Source: Fibrobacter sp.
Lineage (GTDB): Bacteria > Fibrobacterota > Chitinivibrionia > Chitinivibrionales > Chitinispirillaceae
Length of the DNA: 64,000 bases
Assembly: GCA_012513915.1 (NCBI GenBank)
Contig: JAAZBG010000047.1
Span: 1-64,000 of the forward strand
Reading direction: 5' to 3'
In this document: piece by piece, positions 56,593 to 64,000 of the stretch
Position numbering within the stretch: position 1 is the first letter of the stretch
How the letters are laid out: each line of letters opens with the position of its first letter
Notes under the pieces: model-generated
Told to the model about the DNA's origin: nothing
Seen by the model: only the letters and a program-made list of their open reading frames with translations
Database searches by the model: none
Made by a program: the position numbers and the translations under genes

Positions 56593-59409
56593 TTACAACG
56601 GTGCGGAGAGCTTACGTGCTACTTCCACTTCTTCATATACTTCGAAACGATCATTTTCCATATAGTCACTGTAACTATCAATAGTAAGACCGCACTCAAA
56701 TCCTTCCCTGACTTCCTTAGCATCATCCTGCATTCTGCGAAGTGTACTGATTTTACCTTCAGCAACAATGACATCGTCACGAATAAGGCGTGCCTTGAAG
56801 CCTCTGGTAACAGTTCCGGATGTAACATAACATCCTGCAACGGTACCAAACTTTGAGATTTTGAATACCTTGCGCACAGCAACTTCTGCAACGATTTTTT
56901 CCTTGATTTCAGGCTTAAGCATGCCTTCCATTGCACCGCGTATATCTTCAAGAGCCTCGTAAATGATACGATAAGTACGAATCTCAACGCCTTCATTTTT
57001 GGCGAGTTCTCTGATTTTTGTGTTGGGACTGAGATGGAAACCGATAATGAGCGCATTTGATGATGCAGCAAGCATAATATCAGTCTCTTTTACTGCACCA
57101 ACGCTTTTGTGAATTACGCAAACCTTGATCTCTTCAGTACTGATTTTCTCCAGTGATGCAGCCAGTGCTTCAACCGATCCATCAACGTCACCCTTTATAA
57201 TAAGGTTGAGTGTCTGGACATTTCCGGCTTTAATCTGTTCGTAGAGGTGATCAAGCGATACGATTCCCATATGACGGAATTCGCGTTCGCGCTGTGCAAG
57301 ACGGCGACGTGCTGCGATTTCCCGTGCTTCTTTTTCGTCATCAACAACCTTGAACGAGTCACCAGCCTGCGGTGTTCCTGATAGTCCAAGGACAAGCACC
57401 GGCTGTGATGGCTTTGCTTTTTCAACCGGCAGTCCACGTTCGTTATACAATTCGCGTACACGGCCATAGTGAATACCGGTAACAAATGCATCACCTTTTT
57501 GCAGTGTACCCTTTTCGATGAGTACTGTTGCGATCGAACCTTTACCTTTGTCAAGTTCAGATTCGATGACAACACCCTGCGCTTTTCCATCAACGGTTGC
57601 TTTAAGTTCGAGAATTTCAGTTTCAAGTGCGAGAACTTCAAGCAGTTTGTCTATGTTTTTACCAGTCTTTGCACTGATCTCAACACATGAAACCTGCCCG
57701 CCGTAATCTTCAACAAGGACATTATACTGCGCAAGTTCAGCCTTGATTTTGTCTGAATTTGCAGTCGGAAGATCAGTTTTGTTAAGAGCTACAACAATTG
57801 GAACGTTTGCTGCACGTGCATGATCAATCGCTTCTTTTGTCTGAGGCATCACCGCACTATCTGCCGCGATCACAAGGACAATTACATCTGTTATATGCGA
57901 TCCACGGGCACGCATTGCAGTAAATGCTTCATGGCCCGGAGTGTCAAGGAATGTGACCGATCCATGACGAGTCGGAACTTCGTATGCTGCGATATGCTGT
58001 GTAATACCACCTATTTCACCGGACATTACATTCGTTTTCCGAATATAATCAAGGAGTGATGTCTTACCGTGGTCAACGTGACCCATAACGGTTACTACCG
58101 GTGCACGAGGTACTTTTACCTCTTCTTCAGCACTAACATCTGAATCATAAAGGTCTGGTGCATACTCACTCATCAGCTGAGCCTGATACCCGAACTCATC
58201 AACAATTAATTCGATAGTATCAAAGTCAAGGCGTTGATTTATAGTTACAAAAAGACCAAGTTCAAGGCACTTTGTGATAACTTCAGAAACTGGAACCTGA
58301 ATCATGTTTGCAATTTCGTTTGCACTGACAAACTCTGCAACATTGAGAATCTTGCGTTCCTCTGTTTCTCCCTCTTCTGTTTCATGAGTAGTATCTTTTT
58401 TATACTTTTTCTTGGAAAATCCACTTCCGATTTTGGCAAGTGTTTTCTTAATATTAGCTTTTAATTCAAGTTCGTTCACTTCCGGACGTTCAAACTTCTT
58501 TTTGGTTTTGCCTTTTTTCTTATCCTTCTTACGGGCATCATCCTGTGATGGTGGCGGTGGCGGTGCATCCTGAGGATTTAACCCGGCACCAGCATCTCTT
58601 GGCGGACGACGGTCGCCAAATTGCGGACGATCACCAGCAGGGCGTGGACCGCCAAACTGAGGTCTGTCACCAAATTGCGGACGATCACCGGCAGGGCGTG
58701 GACCACCAAACTGAGGTCTGTCACCAAATTGCGGACGATCACCAGCAGGACGCGGACCACCAAACTGAGGTCTGTCGCCAAACCGGGGACGTTGACCACT
58801 GCCTTGGCCTCCAGGCCCACTCGAGCCGCGATTGTCACTTCTGAAGCCACCCCGATCACCAGACGGCCTGTCACCACTACGATTGTCACGATCAAATGGT
58901 CGCTGAGGGCGATCAGCTGAGTGCTGTCCTCCCTGATAACCACCGCCTCCACCCTGATGTGTTGGTCGTGCAGAATATGCAGGCCGTGGGGGTTGTGATT
59001 GATGCTGAGAAGACTGCGCAGGTTTTTCAAATCTTGGCGCAGGATGAGACTGATGCTCTGCAGCATTTACTTGCGATTGTGGTGTTGATTCCGTTATAAC
59101 AGGTTTCTGAATCTCTGCTACAGGTGGATGTTCGGTTTGAATTGATGCAGTTGTAGTACTTTCTCCACTGACCGCTTCGCCAATCATCTCTTCACGGGCT
59201 TTAACAATCATCTGCTTTTTGCGTTCATATTCTTTTTTGATTTCTGCGCGCTCAAGCTCAAACTTTTTCTTAATCTCTGTTCTAAGGCTGTCATCAACTG
59301 TGCTCATATGACTTTTCACAGGTATGCCCATACCCCGCAACATCTGCACCAGGGCTTCGCTGGAAACCTTGAACTCCTGAGCCAGCTTGTAAACTTTTTC
59401 TTTTGCCAT
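56593..59409 (-). CDS. infB: Translation initiation factor IF-2
   Basis: GTPase that places fMet-tRNA on the 30S subunit. The 938-residue protein has an N-terminal IF2_N helix domain (1-52), a long Gln/Pro/Gly/Arg-rich linker that includes three identical 18-residue repeats (211-264), a second IF2_N domain (about 350-400), then the G domain with GHVDHGKT (443-450), DTPGHEAF and NKTD. Domains II-IV follow with [12 protein letters not shown]. It lies after rimP-nusA and before rbfA. Confidence 0.97.
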   Translation of the reverse strand: MAKEKVYKLAQEFKVSSEALVQMLRGMGIPVKSHMSTVDDSLRTEIKKKFELERAEIKKEYERKKQMIVKAREEMIGEAVSGESTTTASIQTEHPPVAEIQKPVITESTPQSQVNAAEHQSHPAPRFEKPAQSSQHQSQPPRPAYSARPTHQGGGGGYQGGQHSADRPQRPFDRDNRSGDRPSGDRGGFRSDNRGSSGPGGQGSGQRPRFGDRPQFGGPRPAGDRPQFGDRPQFGGPRPAGDRPQFGDRPQFGGPRPAGDRPQFGDRRPPRDAGAGLNPQDAPPPPPSQDDARKKDKKKGKTKKKFERPEVNELELKANIKKTLAKIGSGFSKKKYKKDTTHETEEGETEERKILNVAEFVSANEIANMIQVPVSEVITKCLELGLFVTINQRLDFDTIELIVDEFGYQAQLMSEYAPDLYDSDVSAEEEVKVPRAPVVTVMGHVDHGKTSLLDYIRKTNVMSGEIGGITQHIAAYEVPTRHGSVTFLDTPGHEAFTAMRARGSHITDVIVLVIAADSAVMPQTKEAIDHARAANVPIVVALNKTDLPTANSDKIKAELAQYNVLVEDYGGQVSCVEISAKTGKNIDKLLEVLALETEILELKATVDGKAQGVVIESELDKGKGSIATVLIEKGTLQKGDAFVTGIHYGRVRELYNERGLPVEKAKPSQPVLVLGLSGTPQAGDSFKVVDDEKEAREIAARRRLAQREREFRHMGIVSLDHLYEQIKAGNVQTLNLIIKGDVDGSVEALAASLEKISTEEIKVCVIHKSVGAVKETDIMLAASSNALIIGFHLSPNTKIRELAKNEGVEIRTYRIIYEALEDIRGAMEGMLKPEIKEKIVAEVAVRKVFKISKFGTVAGCYVTSGTVTRGFKARLIRDDVIVAEGKISTLRRMQDDAKEVREGFECGLTIDSYSDYMENDRFEVYEEVEVARKLSAPL
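58618..58779 (-). repeat. Three tandem 54-base repeats inside infB
   Basis: Codes for three identical copies of an 18-residue unit, [21 protein letters not shown] copies differ at a few third positions, so the protein repeat is maintained despite drift or arose by recent duplication. Confidence 0.88.
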
Positions 59410-59556
59410 TGCCTTACCTCATATTCCTTTGCCCGTCACATTTTAGACCCGTACGGACTCTTTTTGATAATCAAGTCCCGCATGAAGCGCCTTGATTGGT
59501 AAAGGTGGGAACGCCTGAAAATTGCGCTCTCTACCTGCGAACGATCCTATACTATG

Positions 59557-60888
59557 TCAGACATTGTTATGCGATCTCTTAATCGCATCCTCTGCATCAT
59601 CGTCTGTTTCTGACATATCATCTATAACACTATTAATAATCTCACTCTGAGTCGGATCCTCCTCGTTGTTATTCTGGGAGAACCGTTCACCACGAATCTC
59701 TTCCTGAACAGGCTCCATTGCCTCATCGTATGTATGAGCGTCATCCTCTTCTTCGTCATCGTGTTCTTCATGTACAAGTGGTTCGGTTTGAACTGTCGTC
59801 GCAGCAGTACGCTGTTCGTCAGTCATATTGGCAAACTCTTCATCACCGAAGACATCGATCTCTCTGTCAAGCATTTTTGATGCAAGCCGTATATTCTGAC
59901 CCTCACGGCCGATCGCCTGAGCAAGATCCTCTTCACGGATAACTACAACGATTTTTGAATTACCAACAGGAACAACACGCTTTACTTCCGCAGGTGCAAA
60001 CACACGGCGGACAAGAAGTGAGAGTTCATCAGTCCAGTTAATGATATCGATGCGTTCGTTTGATAATTCGCGAACAATCGCCTGAACACGGTTTCCGCGC
60101 ATTCCAACACATGCTCCAACCGGATCAACACGGCTGTCACTTGTTGATACTGCAATTTTAGAACGGTGGCCCGGATCACGGACAACCTTAATGATTTTTA
60201 CTGTTTTGTCAAAAATTTCCGGTACTTCAAGTTCAAACAGACGGGCAAGAAACTCAGGGCATGTTCTGGAAATGATAACCTGCGGCCCTTTGAGATTATT
60301 CTTAACCTCATAGATACAGGCCCGGATATTATCACCCTGACGATAATGTTCTTTGCGAATCTGTTCTTTATATGGAAGGAATGCTTCGGTACGGCCAAGG
60401 TTGACAAGGATGTTTCCTTTTTCAATCTGCTGGACCGTCCCGGTCACCAGTTCACCGATACGCTCGCTGTAGTCTGCAAAAATCTTCTCACGTTCAGCTT
60501 CGCGTACCCGTTGAAGAATCACCTGCTTTGCGGTCTGGATTGCCATACGTCCGAACTGATCGATATCAAGTTCCTGAATGAGTTCATCACCGATCTGGAT
60601 GTTTTCATCAATGTCGCGTGCATCATCAAGAATAATCTGTGTTTCGGGATCTTCAACCTGTTCCACAACTGTCTGACGTGTATATACCTCAAGGGTACCC
60701 TTTTCTCTGTCAACTTTTACCTCAACATTAATGAGCTCTCCAAGGTATTTGCGTGCAGCAGTTGCAAGCGCGTCTTTCAATGTTTCGAGGACAAGATCCA
60801 TGCTGATACTTTTTTCCTTTGTAACAGCACTGATAGAAGCTGCAATGTCTATCGCCTTTAATGCTTCGTTTCTGCTCTTCCTTTTCAT
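59557..60888 (-). CDS. nusA: Transcription termination/antitermination factor NusA
   Basis: RNA-polymerase-binding elongation factor. The 443-residue protein has the N-terminal RNAP-binding domain (about 1-135), S1 (GELVTGTVQQIEKGNILVNLGRTEAFLP), and KH1/KH2 (DPVGACVGMRGNRVQAIVREL and EEDLAQAIGREGQNIRLASKML). The end (about 375-443) is strongly acidic and lacks the C-terminal helix-hairpin repeats of enterobacterial NusA. It starts 19 bases after rimP. Confidence 0.96.
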   Translation of the reverse strand: MKRKSRNEALKAIDIAASISAVTKEKSISMDLVLETLKDALATAARKYLGELINVEVKVDREKGTLEVYTRQTVVEQVEDPETQIILDDARDIDENIQIGDELIQELDIDQFGRMAIQTAKQVILQRVREAEREKIFADYSERIGELVTGTVQQIEKGNILVNLGRTEAFLPYKEQIRKEHYRQGDNIRACIYEVKNNLKGPQVIISRTCPEFLARLFELEVPEIFDKTVKIIKVVRDPGHRSKIAVSTSDSRVDPVGACVGMRGNRVQAIVRELSNERIDIINWTDELSLLVRRVFAPAEVKRVVPVGNSKIVVVIREEDLAQAIGREGQNIRLASKMLDREIDVFGDEEFANMTDEQRTAATTVQTEPLVHEEHDDEEEDDAHTYDEAMEPVQEEIRGERFSQNNNEEDPTQSEIINSVIDDMSETDDDAEDAIKRSHNNV

Positions 60889-60907
60889 CTAAAACATCCT
60901 TCCCGAG

Positions 60908-61366
60908 TTACTTGAACCGGAGTTCTTCTTTTCCACTGTAAATATCTGACAGTGGTATCTGAACAGTTTTTTTTTCTGTAGTGATCGTTAAAATGCCATT
61001 TTCACATTCAACGACTTCGCCAATTAGTGTCTTTTTGCCTTCAATACCAGTTGTGCAGTGCACATGGACATCGTGGCCTTTGATCCGCCGATAATCTTTT
61101 TCAGTCTTGAGCGGCCGGTCAATTCCCGGTGATGAAACCTCAAGATTGTATGCACGGTTATCAGCAAAGTTGAGTTCGTCAAGTAAGGCAGATAATTCAT
61201 TACTAATAAAGGCACAATCAGCAATTTTAACACCATCAGCCTTATCAATGACAACTCGTAGAATTGATCGTGAACCGGCCCGGAAGAAACGCATCTCAAA
61301 GAGTTCAAATCCAAGCGACTGAATCTTCTCTTCTACTTTTGGTGTAACCTCTTCAAGTGTTGCCAC
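60908..61366 (-). CDS. rimP: Ribosome maturation factor RimP
   Basis: Assembly factor for the 30S subunit. The 152-residue form begins at GTG 61366 (MATLEEVTPKVEEKI), preceded by AGGGTGA; a GTG at 61390 would add eight residues but has no ribosome site. Family motifs: LGFELFEMRFFRAGSRSILRVVID, NRAYNLEVSSPGIDRPLKTEKDY (the YxLEVSSPGxDRPL core) and a C-terminal SH3-like strand set. First gene of rimP-nusA-infB. Confidence 0.94.
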   Translation of the reverse strand: MATLEEVTPKVEEKIQSLGFELFEMRFFRAGSRSILRVVIDKADGVKIADCAFISNELSALLDELNFADNRAYNLEVSSPGIDRPLKTEKDYRRIKGHDVHVHCTTGIEGKKTLIGEVVECENGILTITTEKKTVQIPLSDIYSGKEELRFK

Positions 61367-61403
61367 AGAATCACCCTGCTCTTTAAACACAAAAAAATGC
61401 TGA

Positions 61404-61427
61404 AAACAAAAACGGGCACTGGGCCCG
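61404..61427 (-). terminator. Attenuator-like hairpin in the rimP leader
   Basis: Minus strand: CGGGC (61427-61423), loop CCAGT, GCCCG (61417-61413), then TTTTTGTTTT. No minus-strand gene lies upstream within the window, so this hairpin sits between any rimP promoter and rimP (38 bases before its start). Confidence 0.5.
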
Positions 61428-61616
61428 CTTAGTAATCAAGCTAGAATTTATTCTATATAATATAGTAATTTCGTTTTATAAAGGCAAGCGTGAATCCTGA
61501 TTTTTTTTCTGCCAACGGTAATGTCTGATGCCTATACATAATATATTACTGAAACTGTAACCTGTTGCCGGATATCTGTATCCATGTATCATGAGTAGAA
61601 AGTATTTTATGCGCCT

Positions 61617-62816
61617 ATGCAAACAAGTTCAAATAGCCGGCTCAGGTTTACATGTGATGCAGTGTGTGAGAATAGTGCTGCCAGGGCATGTACATTTACA
61701 ACATTGCACAATACGGTGCAAACACCTGTATTTATGCCTGTTGCGACATTTGGTTCAATGCGTACCCAAACGCTTGATAAAGTCGAGAATATTGGATTTC
61801 CGGTACTTCTGGCCAATACATATCACCTGCTGCTGCGCCCCGGCCCTGATGTGTTTAAAAAAGTAGGCGGTATTCACCGGTTCATGAACTGGAACCGTTC
61901 TGTCTTAACAGATTCCGGTGGCTTTCAGATATTCTCCCTTTCAAAATCATTTACAATTAGTAAAAAAGGTGCCCGGTTCAGAAGTTATGTTGATGGCAGG
62001 GAATATCTGCTAAGTCCGGAAACAAGTATCGGGATGCAAAAGGTAATCGGCAGTGATATTATGATGGTTCTTGATCAATGCATATCGTCACGGGCTGATG
62101 AAACTGCGTGTAGAAAGTCAATTGATATAACGGCAAGATGGGCACAGCGTAGTCTTGATGCCCGTGGAGATTCCCCGCAGGCGTTGTTTGGAATTGTACA
62201 GGGTGCATGTTTTGAGCATCTCCGCAAAATAAGTGCGGCTCAGATTACGTCAATATCCTTTGATGGATTCGCGATCGGCGGGCTTGCAGTAGGGGAGACC
62301 GCTGATGAACGCAAAGACATAACCGAACTTGTTGCCGGATTGCTGCCTGCCAACATGCCGCGGTATTTGATGGGGGTGGGGACACCGATTGATCTGCTTG
62401 AGGCGGTTCACAGAGGCGTTGATATGTTTGATTGCATCATGCCGACAGCCATGGCAAATCAGGGAATCGCTTATACGTCAAGTGGTAAACTGGAGCTTCA
62501 CCGGAGTGTCTACAAGCTGGATGATACGGCGCTTGATGAGAAGTGCGATTGTGATGCGTGCAGAAAATACAGCCGTGCCTATTTGCATCATCTTGTAAAA
62601 GTAGATGAATACTTCGGAGCATTTCTGATTGGTCAGCATAATCTGAAATTCTATCACAACCTCATGAGCGATATGCGTACGCATATTCTTGCGGGTAATT
62701 TCCGTTCTTATTATAACAGTAAAAAAGAGGAACTGGTACGCGGTGATGATTCAAATCCGAAAATTAAACCGAGGGTACGGTATGACAGGAAGAAAGACTG
62801 TAACAACACTAAATGA
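61617..62816 (+). CDS. tgt: Queuine tRNA-ribosyltransferase
   Basis: Exchanges guanine-34 of GUN-anticodon tRNAs for preQ1, the base derived from the QueC product. The 399-residue protein has TDSGGFQIFSL (Asp99 general base), the substrate loop SSRADETACRKSI, LMGVGTPIDLLEAVHRGVDMFDCIMPT (nucleophile Asp), and the zinc site CDCDACRKYSRAYLHHL. No clear Shine-Dalgarno precedes the ATG. Its end runs up to the ung leader. Confidence 0.96.
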   Translation: MQTSSNSRLRFTCDAVCENSAARACTFTTLHNTVQTPVFMPVATFGSMRTQTLDKVENIGFPVLLANTYHLLLRPGPDVFKKVGGIHRFMNWNRSVLTDSGGFQIFSLSKSFTISKKGARFRSYVDGREYLLSPETSIGMQKVIGSDIMMVLDQCISSRADETACRKSIDITARWAQRSLDARGDSPQALFGIVQGACFEHLRKISAAQITSISFDGFAIGGLAVGETADERKDITELVAGLLPANMPRYLMGVGTPIDLLEAVHRGVDMFDCIMPTAMANQGIAYTSSGKLELHRSVYKLDDTALDEKCDCDACRKYSRAYLHHLVKVDEYFGAFLIGQHNLKFYHNLMSDMRTHILAGNFRSYYNSKKEELVRGDDSNPKIKPRVRYDRKKDCNNTK

Positions 62817-62848
62817 TAATAAGGTTGAGTAATGGACAATATATATAT

Positions 62849-62878
62849 TCAACCTCAACCTCAACCTTAACCTTGAAT
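62849..62878. repeat. CAACCT/TAACCT hexamer run before ung
   Basis: CAACCT-CAACCT-CAACCT-TAACCT inside 62850-62874, the same hexamer family as the repeat at 7474. An inverted AAGGTTGAG at 62821-62829 pairs with CTCAACCTT at 62860-62868. Confidence 0.8.
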
Positions 62879-62884
62879 TACACT

Positions 62885-63547
62885 ATGAATCTTGATTTTG
62901 ATATTAGCTGGAAAAAACGATTACAATCTGAAATTAATAGTGATTATTTCAGGGAACTTATGGTATTTGTCGATGATGAGTATTCGAAAAATGTAGCCTA
63001 TCCGCCATCAGAACTGGTCTTTAACGCTTTTAATCTGTGTCCTTTTGATTCTGTCAGGGTCGTTATACTCGGTCAGGATCCGTATCATGGGGAGGGGCAG
63101 GCACATGGTCTGTGCTTTTCTGTCAATGATGGTGTCCCGCATCCGCCATCGTTAGTAAATATCTTCAAAGAAATAAAGCGTGATCTCAATATCCCGGCAC
63201 CGTCAAGCGGCAATCTTGAGCGCTTGGCCCGTCAGGGGGTACTTTTACTTAATGCTACATTGACAGTACGGGCAAATCAGGCTGGGTCTCATCAGAAACG
63301 TGGCTGGGAAACATTTACTGATGCAGCGATAAAGATTCTTGCGCAGGAAAAAGAGCACTGTGTGTTCATGCTGTGGGGTGCATATGCACATAAAAAAGGT
63401 GATGTGATTCCGGATAGTCGCCATCTGGTACTGAAATCCCCGCATCCATCACCGCTCTCGGCGCATCGCGGTTTTTTCGGTAATAACCATTTCAGTCAGG
63501 CTAATATGTATCTTGTAAAGCATGGAAAATCTGCGGTTGTGTGGTGA
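62885..63547 (+). CDS. ung: Uracil-DNA glycosylase
   Basis: Removes uracil from DNA. Start ATG 62885 gives MNLDFDISWKKRL, the usual start; the longer frame from 62813 only translates the hexamer repeat. The 220-residue protein has GQDPYHGEGQAHGLCFSV (catalytic Asp65, His68), LLNATLTVRANQAGSH, and the Leu-loop HPSPLSAHRGFFGNNHF. It complements dut in uracil exclusion, though the two genes are not adjacent. Confidence 0.96.
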   Translation: MNLDFDISWKKRLQSEINSDYFRELMVFVDDEYSKNVAYPPSELVFNAFNLCPFDSVRVVILGQDPYHGEGQAHGLCFSVNDGVPHPPSLVNIFKEIKRDLNIPAPSSGNLERLARQGVLLLNATLTVRANQAGSHQKRGWETFTDAAIKILAQEKEHCVFMLWGAYAHKKGDVIPDSRHLVLKSPHPSPLSAHRGFFGNNHFSQANMYLVKHGKSAVVW

Positions 63548-63630
63548 TTAATTTTTATTGTGCATTTGCTTTCTCTGCCTATGCGGTAGAACAGTACAAA
63601 AATGCCTGCCTGCAGCTGTCCGCGCGGGTG

Positions 63631-63780
63631 ATTGTCCTGAACTGTGATTTTTATGATTTATGTGATAGACATGATGGTAAAACATGTGACGAGTGACAGG
63701 TGACTTGTGACAGGGGGAAAAAAGTATCAATTTCTAATCATGTAAATCATCCTCATCACATAAATCACAGTTCGGACAAT
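63631..63780. repeat. Long inverted repeat upstream of the GxxExxY gene
   Basis: 63631-63650 is complementary to 63762-63780 apart from one bulged base, both carrying GAACTGTGATTT. Between them are four GTGAC copies at a 7-base period (63686-63711). The repeat ends 36 bases before the next start codon. Confidence 0.75.
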
Positions 63781-63816
63781 TTGCATCATCCGACAGTATA
63801 AATTATTTTGCCTTAT

Positions 63817-64000
63817 ATGATTAACAACAACTATCCTCATTCACAAATAACCTCCAGGATAATCGGCTGTGCCATGGAGGTTCATAAAACTCTTGGCAAT
63901 GGATTTCAGGAGGTAATCTATCAGCGTGCTCTTGCCTATGAATTCGAATTGCAAGGTTTAATCTTTTCCCGTGAACATGAGATGCTGGTTTCATACAAAG
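63817..64000 (+). CDS. GxxExxY-family protein, 5' part
   Basis: The first 61 codons, cut by the window end. The sequence NNYPHSQITSRIIGCAMEVH leads to KTLGNGFQEVIYQRALAYE, which contains the G-x2-E-x2-Y motif (GFQEVIY) that names the family, then EHEMLVSYK. These proteins are about 125 residues, PD-(D/E)XK-like in pattern and of unsettled function. ATG 63817 is chosen because the family usually begins shortly before this helix. Confidence 0.85.
   Translation, partial: MINNNYPHSQITSRIIGCAMEVHKTLGNGFQEVIYQRALAYEFELQGLIFSREHEMLVSYK

Noticed and set aside
58618-58779. Regular repeats resembling a CRISPR array
   Set aside because: The 54-base units are in frame inside infB, encode identical peptides and have no spacers.
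62813-62884. N-terminal extension of ung
   Set aside because: Only translates the hexamer repeat; Ung homologues start near MNLDFDISW.

Overview
The window is a bacterial chromosome segment of roughly 40-45% GC by eye. It holds about 48 supported protein genes and no rRNA, tRNA or CRISPR array that I can see. Outer-membrane barrel and periplasmic proteins point to a diderm. A bacterial geranylgeranylglyceryl-phosphate synthase downstream of alaS, a beta-lysine osmolyte pair (kamA-ablB) and a mix of FecR, LysM and Ser/Thr-kinase proteins suggest the Bacteroidota/Fibrobacterota (FCB) side of the tree, perhaps a salt-tolerant Chitinispirillia-like lineage. That placement is inference.

Layout. 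1-6674: end of nfo (AP endonuclease), a GT4 glycosyltransferase, a FecR-domain/outer-membrane-barrel fusion, a small penicillin-binding protein and era, closed by a strong bidirectional terminator. 6685-10892: a duplicated-domain orphan, a SpoU rRNA methyltransferase, the preQ0 operon queD-queE-queC behind a leader with nested inverted repeats, and pncC. 11110-15265: two orphan envelope-type proteins and glgB. 15821-15984 is a MITE-like element. 16050-20771: recA, then alaS overlapping pcrB. 20761-22992: a chemoreceptor with a separate exported Cache-like protein. 24076-27815: kamA and ablB, then argJ. 28133-34639: LysM protein, dynamin-like GTPase, and a Ser/Thr kinase translationally coupled to a degenerate-GGDEF protein. 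34953-37886: beta-CASP nuclease, Nudix hydrolase and an orphan radical SAM enzyme.

38325-48787 is a defence island made of two convergent modules. One is a TrlF-type PHP/AAA ATPase overlapping a Schlafen-AlbA/GHKL ATPase gene on the + strand. The other is a complete type I Wadjet set (jetA-jetB-jetC-jetD) on the - strand. A SEC-C protein with two Cx4CxC modules sits at its edge.

49862-61366 is the classical RNA/translation cluster read on the - strand: rimP-nusA-infB, a terminator, rbfA-nrnA-truB-ribF-rpsO, a terminator, then pnp and dut. The right end carries tgt (which uses the product of the queuosine pathway begun by queDEC), ung, and the start of a GxxExxY-family protein behind a long inverted repeat.

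The best candidate for an under-described system is the trlF-AlbA pair beside Wadjet. Secondary candidates are the queD leader RNA, the kinase/degenerate-GGDEF/dynamin cluster, the FecR-barrel fusion and the duplicated-Cys SEC-C protein.
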